Assembly (NCBI GenBank): GCA_964504335.1
Contig: CAZDET010000019.1
Location: 1-64,000, forward strand
Length of the DNA stretch: 64,000 nucleotides
Direction of reading: 5' to 3'
Origin: CAZDET01 sp964504335
GTDB lineage: Bacteria > Bacteroidota > Bacteroidia > Chitinophagales > Saprospiraceae
A program made the position numbers and the translations under genes. The stretch's first letter is position 1; every line of letters begins with the position of its first letter. The notes below the pieces were generated by a model, which did not search any database, had not been told where the DNA came from, and saw nothing but the letters and a program-made list of their open reading frames with translations. This document shows, one piece after another, positions 37,359 to 46,206 of the stretch.

Positions 37359-37787
37359 ATGGCCTCATCCAAATTTAAAAGCTGGCTTGCTTATGAAAAG
37401 GCTTTCCAACTAGCTAAAGCGATTTTGAACCATTCTAAGACTTTTCCTTCGGAAGAGCGATTTAGTATGACGGATCAAATAAGACGGTCTTCAAGATCTG
37501 TTTGTGCTAACCTAGCGGAATGCTATGGTAAACGAGCTTACGAGAGGCATTTCAGAGCAAAACTTTCCGATTGTATATCAGAGAATTTTGAGACCCAAGT
37601 ATGACTTGAGCTTGCACTTGACGCATCCTATCTTACTCAAGCCGAATACGGTCAACTGTCGGAATTATCGGAGCGAGTCGGGAAATTATTACTTTCCTAT
37701 ATGCAAAACAACCCCTCTCAATCCATCTCCGTTAAGAAAGACCATCCTTCAAATGGAAAACAGACCAAAGTACTAATCAGTCCTTAG
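37359..37787 (+). pseudogene. Four-helix-bundle (S23/IVS-type) protein, broken by an in-frame TGA
   Basis: The frame starts at the ATG at 37359 (MASSKFKSWLAYEKA) and matches the small four-helix-bundle family often found in 23S rRNA intervening sequences and scattered in Bacteroidota genomes (IRRSSRSVCANLAECYG; RHFRAKLSDCISENFETQV). A TGA at 37602-37604 interrupts it after 81 residues. The same frame continues LELALDASYLTQAEYGQLSELSERVGKL, the expected last helices. In relatives a Trp follows ETQ(V/T), so the break reads as TGG to TGA. The frame finally ends with TAG at 37785-37787, overlapping the convergent S41 gene end. Read-through or a base-call error are the alternatives. Confidence 0.78.
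37755..37783 (-). repeat. Octamer repeat, right flank of the four-helix-bundle gene
   Basis: AGACCAAAGTAC at 37762-37773 is a perfect 12-bp inverse of the left-flank copy at 37275-37286. It overlaps the pseudogene tail. Confidence 0.65.
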
Positions 37788-39912
37788 AGCCAAGCCGCCC
37801 ATCCAGGGTAATCAAATCGTGGACGATATTAACCGCTTCGCGGATGTAGCTGTCTTTACTGACTGATTTTTTGAAATCGTTGTTGCGGGCGCTGCGGCCT
37901 TCGTCGAGGTTGATATTCTCTAGATCGACCTCCAAATTCAGCACGTCTGGATTCACCACATCATCGAAGATATTGTCGTATTGTTTGGCTTCTTCTTCAA
38001 TCCGGGCTTCCCACTCCTGGAAAGCAGTGTAATCGAGCGGATAACGATCATTATCGCGCTGCCGCTTCAGGCGCTCTGCGTTTTTCAGAACTTTCTGCAT
38101 CTTAGGGTCTTGAGCGATGCGCGCCTCGCTGCGCTGCTTGATCATCGGTAGCACATTGCGAACCTGGAACACATCCTGGTTGTAGTCTACTGGTGCAATT
38201 TCGGACCATTCCATGGCGTAATCTTCCTCCCGCTCACCGAGTTCGATATAGTAGAAGTTATCCGGTAGTACAACGTCCGGGCGTACGCCGCGTAGCTGAG
38301 TAGAGCCGCCGTTGATGCGGTAAAATTTCTGCGTAGTCATCTTGACATCTCCCAGCGGCTTCACTTCCTGAAATCCGGGTAGCATCTGGTCGAGGTTGAC
38401 AAATCGCTGGACCGTCCCTTTGCCAAAAGTAGACGAGCTACCAACGATAACTGCCCGGCCGTAATCCTGGAGGGCCGCTGCGATAATTTCTGACGCGCTG
38501 GCACTAAATTGGTTGACCAGGATTACCAACGGACCGGAATAGTGAACCCGCTGATTCGAATCCGTCATCACCTCCGGCTGCCGGTTGCGCGATTTGACCT
38601 GTACTACTGGCCCCTCTTCGATGAAGAGGCCCGTCATCTTGATGACCTCGGAGAGAGATCCCCCTCCGTTATTGCGTAAATCGAGGATGAGTCCATCGAT
38701 GTCTTCTTCCTTGAGCTTGCTGATTTCATTGGCTACGTCGCGGGCGCAGTTGCGGCCGTTGCGATCATTCCAATCGGCGTAGAAACGCGGCAGAGAGATG
38801 TACCCCACTTTCTCCTCTTCGGTGGTGCCTTCAAGGATCAAGGACTTTGCGAAGCTTTCCTCGAGGATGACGACGTCGCGAGTGATACTGATGGTTTCCT
38901 GCGTATTATCGGGCTTGCGGATTTTCAGGCGAACAACCGTACCCTTCTTTCCACGAATTTGCTGAACGACATCATCGAGCTTCATACCCTTGATGTCCGT
39001 AAATTCTCCCTGCCCCTGTGCTACTCCAATAATGAGGTCGTTTTCTTCCAACTCCTTGCCCTTCCAGGCGGGACCACCGACTACGATGGAACTCACCTTT
39101 GTGTAGTCGCCCCCATTGGTGAGCTGGGCTCCGATACCTTCGAGCGTACCGGTAAAGCCAATCTCGAACGTTTCCTTGTCGCGTGGAGAGAAATACTGGG
39201 TATGCGGATCGAAGATGCCCGTAATGGCATTCACGTAACGGCTGAAGAGTTCTTCGCGGGTTTCTCCGAGCAGATTCTTGTAGATGCGATCGAATAATTC
39301 GAGCACTTCCTGGCGCGCTTCGGCCTCCAATTCGGCTTCTGATTTTTGGGCTTCCTCCGATTCCGGATCGTCTTGTTTGGTTTGCAGCTTATCGTCGTAG
39401 CGCTGCAATACTTCGTATTTCAGGAACTTCTTCCAGTAATCCTGTAGTGCGGCATCGTTCGGGAGGAAGTCGTCATCCGCGTCCCGCACCTTAATGGTTT
39501 CCGGCTTGTCGAAATCGAAGGATTCGGACAGGATGTCGCGATAGAAGCGTTGGGTTTTTTCCAGGCCGTCCCGATAACGGCTTTCCGTCAGATTGAAAAA
39601 CTCACTGCTTCCCTGGCTGGCTTCGTTATCGATGCGATTGCGGTAGGCGTTAAAGGCACGAATATCTTCCTGGGTTAGAATGCGCCGGCCCCGATCGAGG
39701 GCATCGAGATAGTAGTCGAATACCTGGCGGGAAAAGGCGTCGTTGATCGCCGGCGGATCGTAGTGGTACTGACCGAGACCACGCACCACGACCTGCATGA
39801 GGACCGCTTCTTTCTTGGCATTGGGAATACTTGGCAAGTAGGATGCCGCCAGTACAAATAAACCAACGACGGATAAAAAGAATGGACCTCTGAATTTCAT
39901 CATCTTCATCAT
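37777..39912 (-). CDS. Tail-specific (S41/Prc-type) protease
   Basis: About 711 residues from the ATG cluster at 39900-39912 (MMKMMKFRGPFFLSVVGLF), a signal anchor; the frame to 40101 adds 63 unlikely residues. It has an N-terminal helical domain (about 30-220), a PDZ domain (about 240-325), and an S41 catalytic core with Ser in SASASEIIAAALQDYG near 468 and Lys in FGKGTVQ near 497. A C-terminal DUF3340-like charged helical domain includes NAERLKRQRDNDRYPLDY. Prc-type proteases trim periplasmic proteins and peptidoglycan hydrolases. Expected location: the periplasmic face of the inner membrane. The length is normal for the Prc family. Confidence 0.93.
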   Translation of the reverse strand: MMKMMKFRGPFFLSVVGLFVLAASYLPSIPNAKKEAVLMQVVVRGLGQYHYDPPAINDAFSRQVFDYYLDALDRGRRILTQEDIRAFNAYRNRIDNEASQGSSEFFNLTESRYRDGLEKTQRFYRDILSESFDFDKPETIKVRDADDDFLPNDAALQDYWKKFLKYEVLQRYDDKLQTKQDDPESEEAQKSEAELEAEARQEVLELFDRIYKNLLGETREELFSRYVNAITGIFDPHTQYFSPRDKETFEIGFTGTLEGIGAQLTNGGDYTKVSSIVVGGPAWKGKELEENDLIIGVAQGQGEFTDIKGMKLDDVVQQIRGKKGTVVRLKIRKPDNTQETISITRDVVILEESFAKSLILEGTTEEEKVGYISLPRFYADWNDRNGRNCARDVANEISKLKEEDIDGLILDLRNNGGGSLSEVIKMTGLFIEEGPVVQVKSRNRQPEVMTDSNQRVHYSGPLVILVNQFSASASEIIAAALQDYGRAVIVGSSSTFGKGTVQRFVNLDQMLPGFQEVKPLGDVKMTTQKFYRINGGSTQLRGVRPDVVLPDNFYYIELGEREEDYAMEWSEIAPVDYNQDVFQVRNVLPMIKQRSEARIAQDPKMQKVLKNAERLKRQRDNDRYPLDYTAFQEWEARIEEEAKQYDNIFDDVVNPDVLNLEVDLENINLDEGRSARNNDFKKSVSKDSYIREAVNIVHDLITLDGRLGSKD

Positions 39913-40167
39913 GATCGAACTATGCAAGCGTGTGAGGGTATGCGAAAGATCAATACCCAGGATTAATTGAAACTTCAATCCGGGTGGGAAATTGTGCGAT
40001 TGGGTACATACTTCTTTTAAAGTAGGTAAGGTGGTTCGGATGGCAAAGATTATTTCCCGCCTGATGTCCCGGTACACTACAATACTCCAATTCGCCCTCA
40101 ATGGTTTAAAATAGGCAAACCTTTGGATTTATTTAACAGGTGGTGAGGGGGTGAGTTTTTGAGGTGG

Positions 40168-43026
40168 TTATCTGGAGAGTTCGCCTTCGATTAGGAATTG
40201 AAAATTCCAGTTCGATCCGTCCGAATCAATTGTTTCCAGGGGGTAGCTGGCTCGGATGCCCAGGGTGATATCGGCCAGGTTGAGCCAGCGGTTGTCGAAG
40301 CGTACCTCTACGCCCGTGGAGCTCAGGGGTGCCGTTGAGCGGCCGGTTTTCGAATAGCGGAAGTTTTCGAGCTCGACTTCTCCCCGGTCGTAGAAAAAAG
40401 TGGCCCGTACTCTTCGGAAGTAAGTGATTCCGGCAAACCCCCAGTCGGGATACAGCAAGGGAAGTTGATAGTTGATGCCCCATCGGATGGCTCGATCGTT
40501 GAGTACACTGGAAAGCCCCCGCGGATAGGCCAGCACATCCGGAAACTGAAACTCATTGGTGAGGAGTTCGCGCTGGTAATCCACATCCAAACGGATGCCG
40601 TGGTTGATGAATAATCCCGGCAGAAAGACCTGCCCGCGCAGGAAGAAACGCTCTCCGAGGTTCTCCTGGGCCGTTTTTCGGTAATCGACCAGTAGGAGTC
40701 CGCCCCAACGGGGCTGTACATGTTGCAGGGCCGTTCGGTGCAGGGTGGAGGCCACCAGGCCGGCCTGCCAGACTCCAAACGAACGGTCGCGTCCGGCGAA
40801 TTCGTTATTGTAATCCGATACCCGGTATTGACTGTAGCCGATCGAGGGCGACAGCGAGGAAAGAAGGTTGCCGCGCACCCACCGAAACGGTACACTGACC
40901 AGCCCGCCGTAATTGAGCTGATCAAACTCCTGCCCGACGAGCCGAAGCGTATCGTCGATCACCGGTGTGAAGGTCGTGTTCCGCTGCCGGAAGCTCACCT
41001 GGCCCGTTACCCAGGGAAACAAACCCGCATAGGTCAACTCACCCTGATAGCTAAATCGGGCCTCGTTAAGGTTGTAATCAACTCCAACGGCAGCACGAAT
41101 GTCGTTGAGTACGTTATCAACGAGAATTTCCATCCCCGGCTCGGAAAGCTCTCCATTGAAGGCCCAGGAGTGCAATTGCACTCCGCTGATGCCCCGGTAA
41201 GGACGTTCCGGATAAATCGTATCGATGGCGAAATCGGAAAGAATATCGCCGCCCTCTTCCTGTAGTGCTAGGGAGGTAAACTGGGGCGCGGCCCCCGAGC
41301 GCGCAGCTTCCCCCGCTGCACGAGCAACTGGCAACCGTTGCACGTCGTATCCAAGATGGCTAAAGGTGCTGAACACCAAGGTATCTCCCTCCGGCACCAG
41401 CTGAGGCATATACGCCCCGACGGCCACGTCTGTGAGCTGCTCGGCCGATCCAGTCCGCGGATCCAACCGGAAGATATTATCGATTCCCGTTTGGGAGGCT
41501 GAATAGTAAATGGCACCGTCGGCCCCCAGACTGGGATGACTGATGACCTCGGTGGTCCAGTCGGTCAACTGCTCGGGTGTTGCATCGAGGGCCAGCGGCT
41601 GGCGGAAAATAGCCAGTTCGCTATTGCGCCTTCCAAGGAAGTAAAGGGCCGTTTCATCCGAACTCCAGAAAGGATAGGCGATGTACAAATCCGAGGGGTT
41701 ATTCAGTTCCATCAGCACCTGTCCATCGACCGCAGACAGTACGACCAGGCGGGAGCCGGTTTCCGGTTGGTAGCGGACGGCTGCGATGCGATCGCCGCCC
41801 GGATTGAGACGGGGTGCAAACAGGCGGGTTTTGCGGGTCAGCCGCAGTTTTTTGCGGGATTTCAGGCTGTATAAGACCAACGTGGAATAACTGCGGTTGT
41901 ACCAGCGGGGGTCTTGCTCCAATTCCATCCACACCGCGCGGCCGCCCGCAACGGACAAGTAGGGTTCCGTCTGAAAGCCAATCGGAGTGAGCACGCTTGC
42001 TTTTCCATTTGCAATCTGCACGAGCTCGGGGGTGCGCTGAAAGCCGTCGCGCAGGGCGATCACGCTTCCATCTGCCTGTGGGTGGGGCCAGCGGTAGTTC
42101 GTTACGGTTTTTTTCTCCTGAGCCAGTACCGCTTGCGGCGAGCTGAGGTCGATTTCCCGGAGCCGTTGTTCGTATTGCGACTCGAATTCGTCGTACGCTT
42201 TGCGATAGAGTTCGGGGGTAGTTAGTCCCGTTTGTCGTTTGAGGGCCTGGGAAAAGGAATAAAACAGCGGCTTGTAGCGCACCGCATCCTGGTATACGGT
42301 TTTCCACACATCATTTCCAAACCGTTCGCGGGCGTAAGTGGATAGCGTGTAGCCCAATCGATAGTGATCGGGGACCAGATCGCGGAAACTTCCGTTGCGG
42401 ACCTTCATGTACGAATAGGACCGATTGGCCCGGAACAAGGCCCGCTGCTCGATGCTGAAGAACGGCGTTCGGCCCCGGCCCGCGCGGGTAAAGGCCGTTT
42501 CGGCAATGACCGCGTCCCCTTCAATAAACCAATCGGGCACCGTCAAATTCAGGAGCACCAGCCAGCCGCCTTGCCCAAAGAGGTAGGAACTCAGCTTGGT
42601 GAGTCCTTGCCGGGCGTTGCTGTATTGCTGTACGTGGCGGTATTCGTGAATGGCCAGCAAGTCCAGCCAGTCGGTGGTGCCAAGACGGTGAAAATCCTGT
42701 GGTGGGTTGGCGAATAGCTCGCTGCGGTAGGGCAGCAGTTGCACGTAGCCGTTGGAAACCGTCGTTTGGGCCTGTAGCACCATATCAATAGGCTCCAGTC
42801 GCGCTCCGATGGAACGGGTACCATTCTCTTGCAGATAATCCAGCAGGTTGGCAATGCGCTGCGCCTTCGCTTCCAGATCGTAGGGATAGATCACCCGTAC
42901 GTTCGGACTTTCGATTTGTTGCCACCGCTGGCCGGGTGGATTCCCGCCGAAATTCTGGGCGGAAAGGGAAATCTGCTGCACCAGTACGAGGCCGATGCAG
43001 CAGATAAGGGGGCGGTAGTATGCCAT
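40168..43026 (-). CDS. TolB-like propeller protein with HExxH-type motif and C-terminal barrel
   Basis: 952 residues with a signal peptide (LICCIGLVLVQQISLSAQ). Residues of about 30-290 are gluzincin-like: LLAIHEYRHVQQY near 123-135 keeps H-E-x-x-H, and DWFIEGDAVIAE some 50 residues later has the Glu expected as third ligand in M1-type folds. Residues of about 300-600 are a WD40/TolB-like propeller (PHPQADGSVIAL; RLNPGGDRIAAV; PFWSSDETALYF). The last 300 residues are amphipathic strands ending ...FLIEGELSR, fitting an outer-membrane barrel. It may be a surface protease or adhesin-like protein. The family is known in Bacteroidota but not characterised to my knowledge. Confidence 0.75.
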   Translation of the reverse strand: MAYYRPLICCIGLVLVQQISLSAQNFGGNPPGQRWQQIESPNVRVIYPYDLEAKAQRIANLLDYLQENGTRSIGARLEPIDMVLQAQTTVSNGYVQLLPYRSELFANPPQDFHRLGTTDWLDLLAIHEYRHVQQYSNARQGLTKLSSYLFGQGGWLVLLNLTVPDWFIEGDAVIAETAFTRAGRGRTPFFSIEQRALFRANRSYSYMKVRNGSFRDLVPDHYRLGYTLSTYARERFGNDVWKTVYQDAVRYKPLFYSFSQALKRQTGLTTPELYRKAYDEFESQYEQRLREIDLSSPQAVLAQEKKTVTNYRWPHPQADGSVIALRDGFQRTPELVQIANGKASVLTPIGFQTEPYLSVAGGRAVWMELEQDPRWYNRSYSTLVLYSLKSRKKLRLTRKTRLFAPRLNPGGDRIAAVRYQPETGSRLVVLSAVDGQVLMELNNPSDLYIAYPFWSSDETALYFLGRRNSELAIFRQPLALDATPEQLTDWTTEVISHPSLGADGAIYYSASQTGIDNIFRLDPRTGSAEQLTDVAVGAYMPQLVPEGDTLVFSTFSHLGYDVQRLPVARAAGEAARSGAAPQFTSLALQEEGGDILSDFAIDTIYPERPYRGISGVQLHSWAFNGELSEPGMEILVDNVLNDIRAAVGVDYNLNEARFSYQGELTYAGLFPWVTGQVSFRQRNTTFTPVIDDTLRLVGQEFDQLNYGGLVSVPFRWVRGNLLSSLSPSIGYSQYRVSDYNNEFAGRDRSFGVWQAGLVASTLHRTALQHVQPRWGGLLLVDYRKTAQENLGERFFLRGQVFLPGLFINHGIRLDVDYQRELLTNEFQFPDVLAYPRGLSSVLNDRAIRWGINYQLPLLYPDWGFAGITYFRRVRATFFYDRGEVELENFRYSKTGRSTAPLSSTGVEVRFDNRWLNLADITLGIRASYPLETIDSDGSNWNFQFLIEGELSR

Positions 43027-43035
43027 CGTTTAAGT

Positions 43036-43098
43036 GTTTAAGCGTTGAGGCATTAATGCGATAGCTGCTTGTTAAAATCAATGCCTCAACGCTTAAAC
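43036..43098. repeat. 19-bp perfect inverted repeat after hppA
   Basis: GTTTAAGCGTTGAGGCATT at 43036-43054 is the exact reverse complement of 43080-43098, with 25 bp between. It fills the gap between hppA and the propeller gene on the minus strand, has an 8-bp inner period, and lacks a T run. Confidence 0.75.
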
Positions 43099-43101
43099 CC
43101 A

Positions 43102-45282
43102 TCAGAGCATCGGCGCGATCACCAATGCTACCACCGACATCAACTTCAGCAGGATGTTCAGGGAGGGGCCGGAGGTATCCTTAAACGGATCGCCTACGGT
43201 ATCTCCAACCACGGCGGCTTTGTGCGGATCGCTGCCTTTGTAGTAGGTTTCTCCTTGGATGACGACACCTTCCTCAAACATCTTCTTGGCATTGTCCCAG
43301 GCGCCACCGGCGTTCGACTGGAAGATAGCCATCAGTACACCGGCTACGGTGACGCCTGCCAGCAGGCCGCCGAGCATTTCGGGACCGCTATCGCTGCCAA
43401 ACAGCTGAGGACCGAATCCAATAACTACTGGTGATAAAACGGCAATTAGCCCCGGAAGGATCATTTCACGAATTGATGCTTTGGTCGAAATTTCGACACA
43501 CTTGCTATACTCGGCCTTCCCGTCGGCCGCATCGAAGGTGCGTTGGTCTTCGGGACTCCATTCTTCGTACTCCTTGCCATCGTTGCGCTTCATGACATCC
43601 AGGGCCTTGGTCAATTCGGGAATATCCCGGAATTGACGGCGCACCTCCTGAATCATGTCCATGGCCGCCCGGCCAACCGCACCCATCGATAGAGCACTGA
43701 ACAAGAAAGGCAACATCCCGCCGATCAGCAATCCGGACATGACCAAAGGATTAGCCACGTTGATCGTATCGACACCAGCCGTAGCCATAAAGGCTGCAAA
43801 TAAGGCCAATGCCGTCAAGGCCGCAGAACCGATGGCAAATCCTTTACCAATAGCCGCGGTGGTGTTTCCTACCGCATCCAGTTTATCGGTGCGCTTGCGG
43901 ACCTCCTTGGGCAGATCGCCCATTTCGGCGATACCTCCGGCATTATCCGAGACGGGGCCGTAGGCATCGACTGCCAACTGGATACCCGTATTGGAGAGCA
44001 TTCCCACCGCCGCAATCGCGATGCCGTACAAACCGGCGAAGTAGTGGGCTCCGATAATAGCAATGCAAAGAATGAGGATGGGAACTGCCGTCGACTGCAT
44101 ACCTACTCCCAGCCCGGCAATGATGTTGGTGGCCGAACCGGTGATCGACTGGTCAACGATTCCCTGCACCGGGCGCGTACCCGTACCGGTGTAGTATTCG
44201 GTGATGTATCCGATGGCCAGACCGGCTACCAAGCCGAAAATGACGGCGAAGAAGACACCCAGGCTGTTGAATTCGCCCGCCTCGGTCCGCCAGGAACCCG
44301 GCAGCATCCACTGGGTAATCAGGTAGGTGGCAATGAGCATAATTGCTCCCGCAATTAGTTCGCCCCGGTTGAGGGCTTTTTGCGGATCACCACCCTCACC
44401 GACCCGTACGAAGAACGTACCGATAATGGAAGTAATAATGCCAATGCTGGCGAGTACTAAGGGAAGTAATACGGCATTAAGTCCACCAAACTGGTTCGTC
44501 TCCTCGAAGCCGGCGATACCGATGAAGGTGGCTCCAAGAACCATCGTACCGATAATGGACCCTACGTAGGACTCGAAGAGGTCGGCACCCATGCCGGCCA
44601 CATCGCCCACATTGTCGCCTACATTGTCGGCGATGGTCGCGGGGTTGAGCGGGTGGTCTTCGGGGATGCCCGCTTCGACCTTACCCACGAGGTCGGCTCC
44701 TACGTCGGCCGCTTTGGTATAGATACCGCCGCCCACACGGGCAAAAAGCGCGATGGAGGAGGCCCCGAAGGAGAACCCGGTGACCACCGTAATCACTTTA
44801 TTGATATCCCAGCCGAGATTGCTGTAGACCAAAAACAGCGTGCCCAATCCGAGTACGCCCAGCCCAACAACTCCCAGCCCCATTACGGAGCCTCCGGAGA
44901 AAGCGACGTTGAGTGCTCCTCCCAGGCTGGTGCGCGCAGCGTTGGTGGTGCGCACGTTGGCCTTGGTGGCGATGCGCATCCCGATAAACCCGGCCAAGGC
45001 CGAGCACACCGCCCCCAGGATGAAGGAAACGGCCACCAACCAGCTACTGGTTTCGGCATTGGCGCTCACCGCCAGCAGGATGGCTGCCAGCACTACAAAA
45101 ATGGAAAGGACGCGGTACTCGGCCCGCAGAAATGCCATCGCCCCGTCGGCGATATTCTTGGCAATGCGACCCATGCGTTCGGTGCCAACCTCCTGGCGGC
45201 TTACCCACGCAAAGCGGACGCCCATAAAGATCAATGCAATAATGCCAAACGCGGGCACTGCATACATAATCGTCTGACCCAT
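43102..45282 (-). CDS. hppA: Membrane-bound ion-pumping pyrophosphatase
   Basis: 726 residues, about 16 transmembrane helices. Active-site motifs are GGGIYTKAADVGADLVGKVE, NPATIADNVGDNVGDVAGMGADLFES, and the C-terminal KKMFEEG...GSDPHKAAVVGDTVGDPFKDTSGPSLN set. The motif GNTTAAIGKG near residue 470 has Ala where K+-independent enzymes have Lys, so this is predicted K+-dependent. Whether it moves H+, Na+ or both is not readable; Bacteroidota members include dual pumps. It couples PPi hydrolysis to ion export across the inner membrane. A clear promoter lies 150-180 bp upstream, leaving a leader of about 140 nt. Monocistronic. Confidence 0.97.
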   Translation of the reverse strand: MGQTIMYAVPAFGIIALIFMGVRFAWVSRQEVGTERMGRIAKNIADGAMAFLRAEYRVLSIFVVLAAILLAVSANAETSSWLVAVSFILGAVCSALAGFIGMRIATKANVRTTNAARTSLGGALNVAFSGGSVMGLGVVGLGVLGLGTLFLVYSNLGWDINKVITVVTGFSFGASSIALFARVGGGIYTKAADVGADLVGKVEAGIPEDHPLNPATIADNVGDNVGDVAGMGADLFESYVGSIIGTMVLGATFIGIAGFEETNQFGGLNAVLLPLVLASIGIITSIIGTFFVRVGEGGDPQKALNRGELIAGAIMLIATYLITQWMLPGSWRTEAGEFNSLGVFFAVIFGLVAGLAIGYITEYYTGTGTRPVQGIVDQSITGSATNIIAGLGVGMQSTAVPILILCIAIIGAHYFAGLYGIAIAAVGMLSNTGIQLAVDAYGPVSDNAGGIAEMGDLPKEVRKRTDKLDAVGNTTAAIGKGFAIGSAALTALALFAAFMATAGVDTINVANPLVMSGLLIGGMLPFLFSALSMGAVGRAAMDMIQEVRRQFRDIPELTKALDVMKRNDGKEYEEWSPEDQRTFDAADGKAEYSKCVEISTKASIREMILPGLIAVLSPVVIGFGPQLFGSDSGPEMLGGLLAGVTVAGVLMAIFQSNAGGAWDNAKKMFEEGVVIQGETYYKGSDPHKAAVVGDTVGDPFKDTSGPSLNILLKLMSVVALVIAPML

Positions 45283-45430
45283 AAAAGTTTTCGTTTTGCA
45301 ACAGTCATAAATAGAAAAGCCTTACGGCGACGACTTTTCCCGTAAAGCTCCAGCTCGTACCCGTGTACGGGCGCTGTGATATAGTGTTTCTTTGGTTTGC
45401 CAGCTTACTCGGCCTTTTGTTAAAGGCACG

Positions 45431-45461
45431 CAAAACTAACCGAAAAATTGGGATTGTCCAA
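45431..45461 (-). promoter_or_regulatory. hppA promoter, Bacteroidota sigma-A type
   Basis: On the minus strand TTG (45461-45459), 20 bp, then TAGTTTTG (45438-45431): an exact -7 match with consensus spacing. Predicted start near 45425, giving a leader of about 140 nt containing the small hairpin CCCGT-GT-ACGGG (45360-45371). Confidence 0.65.
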
Positions 45462-45483
45462 GATTGAGCCGGAAAGGCGAGAG

Positions 45484-46206
45484 CTACTCCCCCTTGCGCC
45501 ACAATTTACCACCGATAATTGATTCGAATACCTCCTTGTAGGCACTTCGGCTGATGGGCACCTTGTGCGTTCCGATAACGACCTGATTTCCCTCGATGGC
45601 GTGTACGAAATCCTTATTGACGATGAACGACCGGTGGGTGCGCAGGAAAGGCGGCTGGGGTAGCTGGGATTCAATCTGCCGCAGGGTGAGGAGTGTCAGA
45701 TACCTGCCGGAAGAAGCGGTGTGCAGGTGGACATAGTCCCCGGCGGCTTCCAGAAAGCAAATGTCGCTAAATCGGACTTTGATCAGTTGGTGGTCGACCT
45801 TGATGAAGATGTAGTCATCAGTGGGCGTGCTCGGTGTGATCTGGCGGCTTTGCCACCGTTCAAGGGCTTTATTGCAGGCTCCGACAAACCGTGGAAAGGC
45901 AATCGGCTTCACCAGATAGTCGACGGCGTTGAGTTCGTAGCCCTCCAGGGCAAATTCCCGGTAGGCTGTGGTAAAGATGACCAGCGGCCATTCCGATAGG
46001 CTTCTCAGCCAATCGATACCCGATAGATCCGGCATGTGAATATCCAGAAATACCAGATCGATTGGTTCTTTACGGATGATTTGATTGGCCTCGATGGCAC
46101 TCTGACAAACGGCGGCGAGCTGTAGAAAATCGATCCGCCCCACATAGTCGGCCAGGCCCTCCCGGGCGGGTTTCTCATCGTCGATGACTAAGCAACGCAA
46201 TCTCAT
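45484..46206 (-). CDS. LytTR-family response regulator
   Basis: 240 residues. The receiver domain has the acidic pair DD (residues 9-10), phospho-acceptor Asp 55 in LVFLDIHMPDLSG and the Lys of YLVKPIAFPRF near 106. The LytTR DNA-binding domain spans about 135-235 (DYIFIKVDHQLIKVRFSDI; FLRTHRSFIVN). It overlaps the histidine kinase gene by 4 bp (ATGA), so the two are translationally coupled. It presumably regulates this TonB receptor operon or nearby genes. No LytTR direct repeats were recognised by eye upstream of the operon. Confidence 0.94.
   Translation of the reverse strand: MRLRCLVIDDEKPAREGLADYVGRIDFLQLAAVCQSAIEANQIIRKEPIDLVFLDIHMPDLSGIDWLRSLSEWPLVIFTTAYREFALEGYELNAVDYLVKPIAFPRFVGACNKALERWQSRQITPSTPTDDYIFIKVDHQLIKVRFSDICFLEAAGDYVHLHTASSGRYLTLLTLRQIESQLPQPPFLRTHRSFIVNKDFVHAIEGNQVVIGTHKVPISRSAYKEVFESIIGGKLWRKGE

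Noticed and set aside
33147..37787. Anti-phage defence island with the SNF2 gene
   Set aside because: No nuclease, methylase or other defence partner is adjacent; the neighbours are a cassette remnant and a housekeeping protease.
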